A stretch of 29,715 bases of DNA, taken from JAKJGV01 sp964617565. Lineage in GTDB: Bacteria > Verrucomicrobiota > Kiritimatiellia > CAIQIC01 > JAGNIJ01. Positions within the stretch are counted from its first letter, which is position 1. Each line of letters begins with the position of its first letter. The notes below the pieces were generated by a model. That model was not told the origin of the DNA. It saw nothing but the letters and a program-made list of their open reading frames with translations, and ran no database searches. Made by a program: the position numbers and the translations under genes. Positions 1 through 7,768 of this stretch are shown piece by piece. Location: positions 1 to 29,715 of the forward strand of contig CAZTYH010000038.1 of assembly GCA_964617565.1 (NCBI GenBank). The letters are read 5' to 3'.

Positions 1-1263
1 TCCGGCCGTACGCTCGCCCGTGTGTTCAGTTGGCACGATTCGCGGCCGCCGGTGCCGTTTGTGGAAAAGCGCGAGCGTGACATGACGGCGGAAGAAATAG
101 CCGTCAAGCGCAGTCTGGAAGCAGAACTCGCGGACCATCTTCCGACACATCGGTTGGAGTTGACGGATGGAGACGAGTGGATCGGACGTGTGATCGAAGA
201 AGACGGCCTGCACGTGGTATTTTCCGAAGGTTACGCTGAGAGCGGGCGGTTCACCGTCACGGTACCGCGATCGCGTATCCGATCGCTCGCTCCGTTGGCC
301 ACGGACCCTCCCGCGATTTCGTATCGGGACGTGCGGTTTCGCATGGAATTCCCCGGCCTGAAATTTTTCAAGCGCGCACCGTTCAGCATCATGACCGATG
401 AGTCCTATTTCCGCGTGGAATCCACGGTGAACGAGCTGGTGCGCCTGTACCGTGAATTCATGGTTGTCTTCGGACCGCTCATCGTCAACACCGATCGCGG
501 CAACGACATCCAGGTTCTTTTCTTTTCGCGCGAAGCTGATTATCGCGCCTACCAGGAACAATACGCACCGCACATGCCGAACAGTACAGGTTTTTACAAC
601 GCATGGGTGGACCGCCTGGTGGTGTTCAACCAGGAAACGGCTTCGCACGTAATCGGAGCGCGGCGCTGGGCCGCAGAAGCGGAGGCTGCATATCGGGAGC
701 AATACGCAGGACAGCCCGGCGTGCAGGAGCAGATTGCTGATTGGCGAAGGCGGACGGACGAGGACATCGCGCGTTTTGCGGAGGCGCAAACAATCAATAC
801 GATACGGCACGAGGGCGCGCACCAGTTATTTTTCTCGCTGGGGGTGCATTCATCGCATCGCATCGAGAATGAGTGGCTGTATGAGGGGCTCGCTGTGTAT
901 TGCGAGTTGGGCCGTCTCGGAGAGAAGGATCCTGGAAGGCTGCGCGTACTCCGGGAAGCGATGGAAGGCGGCAGGTTGATCGCGTTGGCGGACCTGGTCA
1001 ACCTGCGAAGTCCGATGGGCCTCAGCTCCGTTGGACAGCATCGCGATGTTGATCTGGCCTATGCCCAGGCGTGGTCGCTGGTTCATTTCCTCATGTATAA
1101 TGATCGCCGGGCGGATTTCTTTGACTATATCCGCCATATCCGCGATCCCGGCAATTTCAAGGACGTGCGACGCGTGCCTGCAATGGATATGCTCAGCCGT
1201 TTTCTCGACGTTTCTCCGTCGCAGCTTGAAGCACAGTGGCTTGAATACCTTCGCGGAATGTGA
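1..1263 (+). CDS. HExxH metallopeptidase-like protein (DUF1570-like), 5'-truncated
   Basis: The frame is open to the left edge of the window with no stop, and the first start-type codon, GTG at 22, has no convincing ribosome binding site, so the true start is probably outside the window. From that GTG the protein is 413 aa. It contains an HEGAH zinc-protease motif (H263, E264, H267), followed about 20 residues later by NEWLYEGLAVYCE, whose glutamates are placed like the third zinc ligand of gluzincins. This architecture resembles the DUF1570/peptidase MA-like families, which are often exported. No signal peptide is visible because the N terminus is missing. The residues before the HExxH region (about 100-230) look like the globular segment that precedes the catalytic helix in such proteins. 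Substrate is unknown. The gene ends 24 bases from the convergent protease gene. Confidence 0.6.
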   Translation, partial: SGRTLARVFSWHDSRPPVPFVEKRERDMTAEEIAVKRSLEAELADHLPTHRLELTDGDEWIGRVIEEDGLHVVFSEGYAESGRFTVTVPRSRIRSLAPLATDPPAISYRDVRFRMEFPGLKFFKRAPFSIMTDESYFRVESTVNELVRLYREFMVVFGPLIVNTDRGNDIQVLFFSREADYRAYQEQYAPHMPNSTGFYNAWVDRLVVFNQETASHVIGARRWAAEAEAAYREQYAGQPGVQEQIADWRRRTDEDIARFAEAQTINTIRHEGAHQLFFSLGVHSSHRIENEWLYEGLAVYCELGRLGEKDPGRLRVLREAMEGGRLIALADLVNLRSPMGLSSVGQHRDVDLAYAQAWSLVHFLMYNDRRADFFDYIRHIRDPGNFKDVRRVPAMDMLSRFLDVSPSQLEAQWLEYLRGM

Positions 1264-1287
1264 GCAATGGCGCGGAGCGAGACCTTT

Positions 1288-2712
1288 TCACGGGGCGGCT
1301 TCGGAAAACCGGCGACAGAAGTCGTACAGGTCCAGGTTTTCATCCCCGCCAGGGTCGGTATAGTTCGTGATCGCGTAGCGCACATCGAACAACTGCGCAT
1401 GGCAGGGCTCCAGGAAATAAAAGGCGTTCAACATAGTCCGCCATCCGGTTTCATAGGAGAAGCGGGTCCGGCGCGGGGTATATTCATCGAAAGATTGGCG
1501 CACGTGCATGTAGTCCTGTTTGAGCGGGAAGTACACGGCAAGGCCATGCGCAAGGTTATCCCAGTCCGGTCCGAGCCGGCGAACAATGACAGCGTCAAGG
1601 ATGCTATTCATCACGGCCTGCGCGCGGCTCTGTACTTCGGCAAATGGTATGGTTGTGTCCGTTACGCCAGCGGCAAAAAGCTCGATGTTGGTTGCCAGCG
1701 CCGGCACGAGAGAAAGGTCTGTCGTACACAGCGTGATGGAGGAGACCGCTGTGGATGATGAGTAGTAATCCCACAGCCGCTCGTTGACATCCACGACGAA
1801 TTCCCGCGGCGACCATTGCGGATTGAGCTGCAGTCCCTCGATCATCCAGCCGTACGGCCAGTCGGTCTGGCCGTACGTTTCCGAGCCGAACACATACTCG
1901 AGTCCAGTGTTGCGCAGTTCGTGGATTGTTTCGGCCATGTGCATGTTGCATGCATCAAGGAGCAGGCAGTGGATGGGTGTGCGAAGGGATTCCAAAACGA
2001 CGCGAAGATCGGAAATGTACATGATGGATTCGGCATAGCGATCGCAGATGCCGAAGCCTTTCCACCCGAATCCATGGTTGCCGATAACGAGGGCGTATCG
2101 TTCTGCCGGATAAAGTGCCATGCCCCATTTCAGAAAATCCAAGAGCGATGAAGGGTCCGCCATGTTCAGTGACCGGCCGCCTTTTCCATCGCCCCAGTCC
2201 TGTACGGCACTGTCTTGCAAAGGAAGGATGCCGTTGGTGATGTAAAAACGCTCACATCCCGTCCATCCGCCATAGCGGGTGTCGCTTCCATTGCGGTCGA
2301 ATTGAACCACAAGTTGCACATTGGTGTCGCTGCTCCACCGGGCCAGGTCGCAGAACTTTTCGACAAAATCGGGTTCCAGGTTGTTGTCCGCCATCATGTA
2401 GTAAAAGAGCGTCCATTGGCTTCGCAGGATGTTCGTGTGGGCGAGGACGCGGAAAAAAGCCGGGACTTCGACGCGATAGGTTTCCCCCGTCGCAGGGATG
2501 TCGAAGAGGTTACTCCACGAGGAGTGCCAGGCTCCCTCGTGAAGGGCGCCGATCCATTCGACGTCAAACGTGGTAGCAGCAGGCAGTGCATTGCTCCATT
2601 CGAGGACCCCTGGTTGATCAAATGAATTGATTTCGACCTGCGCAAGCGTGGGGAAGGGGGTGGTGGCCATGCAGGCAATAAATGCGAGGCCCCAGGAGCG
2701 ATGCAAAGCCAT
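1288..2712 (-). CDS. Exported clostripain-family (C11) cysteine peptidase
   Basis: The product is 474 aa if the ATG at 2712 is used. That codon has an AGGA ribosome binding site five bases upstream and gives a clean signal peptide (hydrophobic about residues 8-24, ending PTLAQ). The frame runs on to an ATG at 2766, so slightly longer forms are possible. From about residue 98 the sequence follows the clostripain fold: WTLFYYMMADNNLE, then YALVIGNHGFGWKG with the catalytic histidine (about H213), then LLLDACNMHMAE with the catalytic cysteine (about C255). Family members cleave after basic residues and are often self-processed; specificity here is inference. Residues about 28-95 form a separate small domain ending in VPAFFRVLA. 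It resembles a beta-rich module I associate with exported proteins of Kiritimatiellota. The gene is divergent from accB and likely acts in the periplasm or outside the cell. Confidence 0.8.
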   Translation of the reverse strand: MALHRSWGLAFIACMATTPFPTLAQVEINSFDQPGVLEWSNALPAATTFDVEWIGALHEGAWHSSWSNLFDIPATGETYRVEVPAFFRVLAHTNILRSQWTLFYYMMADNNLEPDFVEKFCDLARWSSDTNVQLVVQFDRNGSDTRYGGWTGCERFYITNGILPLQDSAVQDWGDGKGGRSLNMADPSSLLDFLKWGMALYPAERYALVIGNHGFGWKGFGICDRYAESIMYISDLRVVLESLRTPIHCLLLDACNMHMAETIHELRNTGLEYVFGSETYGQTDWPYGWMIEGLQLNPQWSPREFVVDVNERLWDYYSSSTAVSSITLCTTDLSLVPALATNIELFAAGVTDTTIPFAEVQSRAQAVMNSILDAVIVRRLGPDWDNLAHGLAVYFPLKQDYMHVRQSFDEYTPRRTRFSYETGWRTMLNAFYFLEPCHAQLFDVRYAITNYTDPGGDENLDLYDFCRRFSEAAP

Positions 2713-2821
2713 TCTCATCCTGTACATTGTATCCATGCCATTGAGCGACTGCAAGCGGCTCAGCATAGCCCCGCAACGACTTTTCGTCGGTTATAGACAG
2801 ACGCACGGTGTAATTGGTAAG

Positions 2822-2863
2822 CTGCATGGCTCAACAATGCAGAAGAAGCAGGTTAGCGCCTGC
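2822..2863 (+). promoter_or_regulatory. Two consecutive small hairpins in the accB leader
   Basis: CTGCAT (2822-2827) pairs with ATGCAG (2837-2842) around a 9-base loop. GCAGG (2848-2852) pairs with CCTGC (2859-2863) around a 6-base loop. They lie 22 bases or more upstream of the accB start. Neither is followed by a T-run, so they are not terminators. They may structure the accB leader, but stems this short can occur by chance. Confidence 0.3.
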
Positions 2864-2885
2864 GATGAAACAGGAAGGTGGGGTC

Positions 2886-3365
2886 ATGGATATCAAGAAC
2901 ATCAAAAAGCTTATAGACCTGATGAAAGCCAACGATCTTTCCGAATTCGAGATGGAGGAAGAAGGTTTTCGTTTGGCCATTAAGCGCAAAAACGGAGCCG
3001 ATCAGGTGGTGTTCAGCCCACCTTCCGCACCGGCCATGATGATGGCTCCGGCGGTCGCCGCTCCTGTGCCTGCAGCGCCCGCTCCTGCGTCAGCGGCTCC
3101 TGCGGCGGAAGAAGCCGGCAAGAAATATCTAGAGATCAAGTCGCCAATCGTAGGGACCTTCTACCGTGCGCCGGCGCCGGATGCCGACCCCTTTGTGAGC
3201 GTTGGCCAGCAGATCGAGTCGGAAACGGTGGTTTGCGTGATTGAAGCGATGAAGGTAATGAACGAGATCAAGGCGGAAGTGAAGGGCGTTGTGCGCAAGG
3301 TGCTTGTGGACAATGCCACGCCGGTGCAGTTCGGCCAGGTCCTTTTCCTTGTGGAACCCGTATAG
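2886..3365 (+). CDS. accB: Biotin carboxyl carrier protein of acetyl-CoA carboxylase
   Basis: The 159-aa product carries the biotin that shuttles CO2 from biotin carboxylase to the carboxyltransferase, the first committed step of fatty acid synthesis. The ATG at 2886 is preceded by AGGAAGGTGGGG and starts the typical N terminus MDIKNIKKLIDLM. The frame is open further upstream, but that stretch looks like leader sequence. Residues 1-38 are the conserved N-terminal segment, about 45-76 a flexible Ala/Pro linker, and about 80-158 the biotinyl domain with IEAMKVMNEI, where K123 is the biotinylated lysine. The protruding-thumb sequence (about residues 93-105) is present, as in acetyl-CoA carboxylase carriers. 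accC follows after 11 bases, so the two are almost certainly co-transcribed. Confidence 0.95.
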   Translation: MDIKNIKKLIDLMKANDLSEFEMEEEGFRLAIKRKNGADQVVFSPPSAPAMMMAPAVAAPVPAAPAPASAAPAAEEAGKKYLEIKSPIVGTFYRAPAPDADPFVSVGQQIESETVVCVIEAMKVMNEIKAEVKGVVRKVLVDNATPVQFGQVLFLVEPV

Positions 3366-3376
3366 GATTTATCCAT

Positions 3377-4744
3377 ATGTTTGAACGCATCTTGATTGCC
3401 AATCGAGGAGAGATCGCTCTTCGCATCATCCGTGCATGTCGCGAGCTGGGCGTGAAATCGGTGGCGGTATATTCCGAAGCCGACGCGGACTCCCTGCACG
3501 TGCAATTGGCCGACGAGGCGATCTGCATCGGTCCCGCGCCGGCCAAGGACAGTTATCTTAAGATCGCAAATATCATCAGCGCGGCGGAAGTCGCGGATGT
3601 GGATGCGATTCATCCCGGCTACGGGTTCCTTGCGGAAAACGCGCACTTCGCCGAAATCTGCGAAAACTGCAAGATCACTTTCATCGGGCCATCGCCGAAC
3701 AGCATCCGCATGATGGGTGACAAGGCGAAAGCGCGCGAGACGATGAAGGCCGCGGGCGTTCCGATCACGCCGGGCAGCGAGGGCGTGATCAAGAGCCAGG
3801 ACGAAGCGCTCGCCGTCGCGCGCGAGATCGGGTATCCCGTACTGGTGAAGGCCGTGGCGGGCGGGGGCGGGAAGGGCATGCGTATTGCCCGTAACGACGT
3901 CAGTCTCGTGCAGGGATTCATGACTGCTTCCTCGGAAGCGGAGCGGGCTTTCGGCAACTCGGAAGTGTATATCGAGAAACTGATCGAAAAAGCGCGGCAT
4001 ATCGAGGTGCAGCTTATCGGCGATAAGCACGGACACGTGGTTCATCTCGGTGAACGTGATTGCAGTATCCAGCGCCGCCACCAGAAGCTCATCGAAGAGG
4101 CGCCGAGTCCGGCGATCACACCTGATATACGGCGCAAGCTCACGCGCGCCGCGGTCAAGGGCGCCGAGGCGGTCAACTATTACAGCGCGGGTACGATCGA
4201 ATTTCTGTACGACGATCAGACCCATGATTTCTATTTCATGGAGATGAACACGCGTATCCAGGTCGAGCATCCGGTGACGGAAATGATCACCGGAGTGGAT
4301 CTGATTCGCGAACAGATTCGGGTTGCCGCGGGCGAAAAGCTGTCCTTCAGCGAAAAGGACATCAAGTTCCAGGGGCACGCCATCGAATTCCGCGTAAACG
4401 CGGAAGATCCCACAAAGAACTTTCAGCCGTCGCCGGGCAAGGTCAATGTCGTCAACTTCCCCGGAGGCCCCGGCGTACGCGTGGATTCGCACGTCTATTC
4501 CGGCTACACGATCTCGCCGTTCTACGACAGCATGATCGGAAAGATCATCGTGCATGCGCCGACGCGCGCGGAAGCGATCACAAGGCTGGGCCGGGCTCTT
4601 TACGAGTTCGCGGCTCAAGGTGTGAGCACTTCGGTGCCGGTCGGGCAAATGCTGCTTGGCGATGCGCGTTTTGTGCGCGGTGAGTACAACACGAATTTCC
4701 TCGAAAGTTTCCTGCGCGAATCTATGCAGGTTTCGGCCCCCTAG
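3377..4744 (+). CDS. accC: Biotin carboxylase subunit of acetyl-CoA carboxylase
   Basis: The 455-aa product is full length for the family. It uses ATP and bicarbonate to carboxylate the biotin on AccB. Visible landmarks are the N-terminal biotin carboxylase fold (MFERILIANRGEIALRII), the glycine-rich ATP-grasp loop KAVAGGGGKGMRIA, the ERDCSIQRRHQKLIEEAPSP segment, the catalytic FYFMEMNTRIQVEHPVTE motif, and the C-terminal domain ending in NTNFLESFL. It follows accB by 11 bases and precedes the Asp23-family gene by 19 bases. No carboxyltransferase genes (accA, accD) are present in the window. Confidence 0.96.
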   Translation: MFERILIANRGEIALRIIRACRELGVKSVAVYSEADADSLHVQLADEAICIGPAPAKDSYLKIANIISAAEVADVDAIHPGYGFLAENAHFAEICENCKITFIGPSPNSIRMMGDKAKARETMKAAGVPITPGSEGVIKSQDEALAVAREIGYPVLVKAVAGGGGKGMRIARNDVSLVQGFMTASSEAERAFGNSEVYIEKLIEKARHIEVQLIGDKHGHVVHLGERDCSIQRRHQKLIEEAPSPAITPDIRRKLTRAAVKGAEAVNYYSAGTIEFLYDDQTHDFYFMEMNTRIQVEHPVTEMITGVDLIREQIRVAAGEKLSFSEKDIKFQGHAIEFRVNAEDPTKNFQPSPGKVNVVNFPGGPGVRVDSHVYSGYTISPFYDSMIGKIIVHAPTRAEAITRLGRALYEFAAQGVSTSVPVGQMLLGDARFVRGEYNTNFLESFLRESMQVSAP

Positions 4745-4763
4745 AGGGCGAAGGCGGTGAAGC

Positions 4764-5201
4764 ATGAGCGAGAATAATGCGAAAGAAGAAGAGAAAACGT
4801 TGAACGTGGACGAGCATGCCGAAGAAGCAACCGAGTTGGGGGCCGTACAGATTCACAATAACGTGATATCGAGCATCGCGCGTCTTGCCGCGTTGAAGGT
4901 GCCCGGCGTTGCAGAGTTGAGCGGGTCGTTCGTGGACGGACTCGCAGGGATGATCGGCAAAAAGCCCATGGATAGCGGTATCCGTGTAGAGCTGGTGGAC
5001 AACGCCGTGGTGCTGGATCTGCACGTCGTGTTGGAATTTGGTGTGCGTATTCCCCATGTGGCGTGGCAGATTCAGAGCGAAGTGCGGCAGGCGGTTGAGC
5101 AGATGACGGGGAAATCGGTGCGCCATGTGAATGTGGTGGTGCAGGGATTGCGTTTCCCTGAGGAGAAGAGCGAGAAAACGCAGGAGGGCGAAAGCATATG
5201 A
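4764..5201 (+). CDS. Asp23/Gls24 family (DUF322) protein, YqhY-like
   Basis: The 145-aa soluble protein has the Asp23/Gls24 fold signature: GAVQIHNNVISSIARLAALKVPGVAELSG, then a VELVDNAVVLDLHVVLEFGVRIP strand pair, then a C-terminal VRHVNVVVQGLRF strand. In Bacillus a member of this family, YqhY, is encoded directly after accB-accC and is linked to control of acetyl-CoA carboxylase. The same order here suggests the same job, which is inference. The N-terminal 25 residues are acidic and probably disordered. The ATG lies about 7 bases after GAAGGCGGTG. The stop overlaps the start of the next gene (ATGA), which encodes a membrane protein of the same superfamily, so the pair is probably translated together. 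Confidence 0.85.
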   Translation: MSENNAKEEEKTLNVDEHAEEATELGAVQIHNNVISSIARLAALKVPGVAELSGSFVDGLAGMIGKKPMDSGIRVELVDNAVVLDLHVVLEFGVRIPHVAWQIQSEVRQAVEQMTGKSVRHVNVVVQGLRFPEEKSEKTQEGESI

Positions 5202-5782
5202 GAAGATTCTTCCATTTCATTTTCGGCGCAGTGCTGTTCCTGCTGTTGATTGCCGCGGGCATATTTATTGCCACGGCGGCGTTCGATACGGCGTTGTGGG
5301 AAAAAGCGCTGGAATTCTGCAGCGCGCAGCGCCTGGAAGTGCTTGCGGGCGCCGGCATTGTCGTTCTCCTGATCGCCCTGCACATGTCAACGGGTACGGT
5401 GCGGCGGAAGGATGATTCGATGATTACGTTTGAGAATGACGGCGGATCCGTGAGCGTCAGTATCCGCGCGCTCCAGGACTCGCTGGCTCACATTGGCTCG
5501 GAATTTGCCGCGATACTGGATATGCGCCCGCGCGTGCGTGGGGCGGGGAATTCACTGGACGTCGAAATGGATGTGAAGGTCCGTTCCGGAACCCAGATTC
5601 CCGAGTTGTGCAGACTCCTCCAGGCGCGTGTCCGGGAATGCGTGCAGGGAGAACTCGGACTGATGGATGTGAAGACAATGCGCGTGAATGTGCGTGAAAT
5701 TGTCATGCCTCCGCCTGAAAAAGGGAAGGCGCAGTCGTCCGAAGAGGGCCCGGTAGAGTGGGAAGCTTCGATACGTCCATGA
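5198..5782 (+). CDS. AmaP-like alkaline shock response membrane anchor protein
   Basis: The 194-aa protein has two predicted membrane segments (about residues 7-27 and 47-63) followed by a cytosolic region (about 75-175). That region looks like a diverged Asp23-type domain: VSVSIRALQDSLAHIG, then SLDVEMDVKVRSGTQIPELC, then MRVNVREIVMP. This is the layout of AmaP, which tethers Asp23 to the membrane in Staphylococcus aureus. It overlaps the Asp23-family gene by four bases and overlaps gmhA in the same way. A membrane platform for the upstream Asp23 protein, and through it for acetyl-CoA carboxylase, is a reasonable inference. The protein itself does not show an enzymatic site. Confidence 0.75.
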   Translation: MRRFFHFIFGAVLFLLLIAAGIFIATAAFDTALWEKALEFCSAQRLEVLAGAGIVVLLIALHMSTGTVRRKDDSMITFENDGGSVSVSIRALQDSLAHIGSEFAAILDMRPRVRGAGNSLDVEMDVKVRSGTQIPELCRLLQARVRECVQGELGLMDVKTMRVNVREIVMPPPEKGKAQSSEEGPVEWEASIRP

Positions 5783-6342
5783 ACTGGGATGCCATAGCTG
5801 CCGATTATCTGGCTGTCGCGGATGAAGTCTTCGGTTCGCTTCGTCCCCGCGTGGACGCGTTGGCCGAGGAAATCGTGTCTCGCCTGAAAGAAGGCGGTAA
5901 GTTGATGATATGCGGAAACGGCGGAAGCGCTGCCGATGCGCAGCACATGGCCGCCGAGCTGGTAAACCGATTTCTGAAGGATCGAAAGCCCTATGCATCC
6001 GTTGCGCTGACGACCGATACCTCGATTCTGACCTCCATCGGCAACGATTACGGCTTCGACCAGGTCTTTGAGAAACAGGTCCGGGCGTTGGGACAAAGCG
6101 GAGATGTCTTGCTGGCGATTTCCACCAGCGGCAATGCCGCAAATGTTCTGCGCGCCGTCACCGCCGCGCGGCACATGAACATTCTCACGGCGGCCCTGAC
6201 GGGCGGAACCGGTGGGAAGCTGGCGGGAGCAGTGGATCAGCTTGTTTGCGTTGCATCCACCTCCAGTACGCCGCGGATACAGGAAGGGCATCAGATTATC
6301 ATCCATGCGCTTTGCGAAAAAATAGAAGAACTGTTGAACTGA
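5779..6342 (+). CDS. gmhA: Phosphoheptose (sedoheptulose 7-phosphate) isomerase
   Basis: The 187-aa SIS-domain enzyme converts sedoheptulose 7-phosphate to D-glycero-D-manno-heptose 7-phosphate for LPS-core or surface-glycan heptose. I chose the ATG at 5779 because it overlaps the preceding stop as ATGA; an in-frame GTG at 5758 would add seven residues inside the upstream gene. Phosphate-binding motifs are CGNGGSAADAQHMAAE (about 45-60) and ISTSGNAANV (about 114-123). H56, E60, Q168 and H176 match the metal and catalytic residues known from E. coli GmhA. Length and motifs are typical. The next step would need a heptose-7-phosphate kinase; the neighbouring PfkB-family gene is a candidate but does not resemble HldE or HldA closely. 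Confidence 0.92.
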   Translation: MNWDAIAADYLAVADEVFGSLRPRVDALAEEIVSRLKEGGKLMICGNGGSAADAQHMAAELVNRFLKDRKPYASVALTTDTSILTSIGNDYGFDQVFEKQVRALGQSGDVLLAISTSGNAANVLRAVTAARHMNILTAALTGGTGGKLAGAVDQLVCVASTSSTPRIQEGHQIIIHALCEKIEELLN

Positions 6343-6382
6343 TCAGAAAATACACGCGGTTTCATGCCGTTTCCTTCAAGCC

Positions 6383-7303
6383 ATGACCAGAAAAAAACCT
6401 GCAGAAGTTGTTGTCGTTGGATCCATCGGCATTGACAGCATCAAAACTCCTTGGGAAAAGCGTGACAGCATTCTCGGTGGCTCGGCCAGTTTTGCCTGTG
6501 CTGCCGCGTCCTTTTTCGCGAAGGTCGGAATGGTTGGCGTCGTCGGAACCGATTTCCCGGACAATTACAGGGCCTTGTATAAAAAATTCGGGGTTGATCT
6601 TGAGGGTTTGCAGACGGCCGAGGGCGAGACGTTTCGCTGGACCGGTGTCTATGAGAAGAACATGGACAACCGTCGAACGATCTGTACTGAGTTGAACGTC
6701 TTTGCTTCGTTCATGCCGATTCTTCCGCCTTCGTATCAAAACGCCGGGTTTGTTTTTCTCGCAAACATTTCCCCTCAACTGCAGCTTCACGTTCTCGAGC
6801 AGACGAAGAATCCACGGTTTGTCCTGGCCGACACCATGGACCTGTGGATCAACACGGCGCGCGACGATTTGCTGAAAGTCATTTCCCGCGTGGATATGCT
6901 CACGCTGAACGAGTCGGAGGCGCGGCATCTGACTGGTAAATCCGGACTGGTCAAGGCCGCGCGGGTCCTTCTTGAGATGGGGCCCCGCTACGTCATTATC
7001 AAGAAGGGTGAACACGGCAGCATCCTCTTTTCCCATTCTGGCATGTTCCTGATGCCCGCGTTTCCACTGGAGGATGTGAAGGATCCCACGGGGGCGGGCG
7101 ACAGTTTCGCGGGCGGTTTTATCGGCGCGCTGACCGGCAGCGGACGCGTTACGGAACATGCCATCCGGCGCGCGATGCTATATGGCAGTGTCGTTGCGTC
7201 TTTCGGCGTCGAGGATTTCAGTCTCGATCGTCTCGCCACTCTTTCACGCAAGCAGATTCAACTTCGTGCCGACACGTTGCGTGAAATGATGCGGTTACGC
7301 TAA
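6383..7303 (+). CDS. PfkB-family sugar (or nucleoside) kinase
   Basis: The 306-aa ribokinase-fold kinase starts with VVVVGSIGIDSI, has the N-terminal GGSASFACAAASFF substrate loop (about 32-45) and the NESEA motif (176-180). It ends with the family signature DPTGAGDSFAGGF (234-246), in which D240 is the catalytic base. It transfers a phosphate from ATP to a sugar or nucleoside hydroxyl; the substrate cannot be read from the sequence. It lacks the nucleotidyltransferase half of HldE, and its N terminus differs from HldA, so heptose phosphorylation is only suggested by gmhA upstream. There is a 40-base gap after gmhA and no clear ribosome binding site before the ATG. Confidence 0.85.
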   Translation: MTRKKPAEVVVVGSIGIDSIKTPWEKRDSILGGSASFACAAASFFAKVGMVGVVGTDFPDNYRALYKKFGVDLEGLQTAEGETFRWTGVYEKNMDNRRTICTELNVFASFMPILPPSYQNAGFVFLANISPQLQLHVLEQTKNPRFVLADTMDLWINTARDDLLKVISRVDMLTLNESEARHLTGKSGLVKAARVLLEMGPRYVIIKKGEHGSILFSHSGMFLMPAFPLEDVKDPTGAGDSFAGGFIGALTGSGRVTEHAIRRAMLYGSVVASFGVEDFSLDRLATLSRKQIQLRADTLREMMRLR

Positions 7304-7318
7304 AGCAGGAGGGTTGCC

Positions 7319-7768
7319 ATGAGTCTTGTGAGATTGCTGTATGTGAGCCATCTAGCCAAGGGTATCGGTCCGAATGAACTGGCCGGGATCCTCATGGTCT
7401 CCCGCAAAAAGAACAAGGACATCGGGGTGTCGGGCGCGCTCTGCTATTCCGCAAAAGGATTCCTCCAGTGTCTCGAAGGACCGGCTCCTGCGGTGAACGA
7501 GCTGTATCGCAGGATCGCGCGCGATGACCGGCATGTTGACGTGACGCTGCTGGATTACGCGGATATCCAGACTCGCGATTTCGGGGATTGGTCCATGGCT
7601 TATGTCCGCGAAGACGAAATTGACAAGAGCGTATTGAAAAAGATTCGCGGTGCCGAATCGTTCGATCCGTTCGATCTCGCCTCCGGTGAAGCGATGGATC
7701 TGCTGAAAGCCCTGGTCAAGGAGCGCAAGGAATTCCTCACCCGCCAACAAGCGGAATCCGAGCGTTAA
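7319..7768 (+). CDS. Short BLUF-domain blue-light sensor (FAD-binding)
   Basis: The 149-aa protein is a BLUF domain (residues about 3-95) plus a C-terminal helical tail. BLUF proteins bind FAD and respond to blue light by rearranging a hydrogen-bond network. All key positions of the short BLUF proteins (PixD type) fall at the classical numbers: Y8, N32, Q50 in FLQCLEG, and W91 and M93 in GDWSM. The domain should therefore be photochemically competent. It has no output domain, so it must act through protein contacts, probably as an oligomer like PixD. An AGGAGG ribosome binding site precedes the ATG. The gene is 15 bases after the kinase gene and its stop overlaps that of the opposite alkD-like gene. 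No partner such as a PatA-type regulator or cyclase is nearby. Confidence 0.93.
   Translation: MSLVRLLYVSHLAKGIGPNELAGILMVSRKKNKDIGVSGALCYSAKGFLQCLEGPAPAVNELYRRIARDDRHVDVTLLDYADIQTRDFGDWSMAYVREDEIDKSVLKKIRGAESFDPFDLASGEAMDLLKALVKERKEFLTRQQAESER

Noticed and set aside
3161..4765. 534-codon open frame on the minus strand opposite accC
   Set aside because: It is antisense to a clear biotin carboxylase, is Arg/His/Asp-rich in the manner of mirror frames in GC-rich genes, and shows no domain.
5758..5778. GTG start for gmhA seven codons upstream
   Set aside because: The ATG at 5779 gives the usual four-base overlap with the upstream stop and the normal family N terminus.
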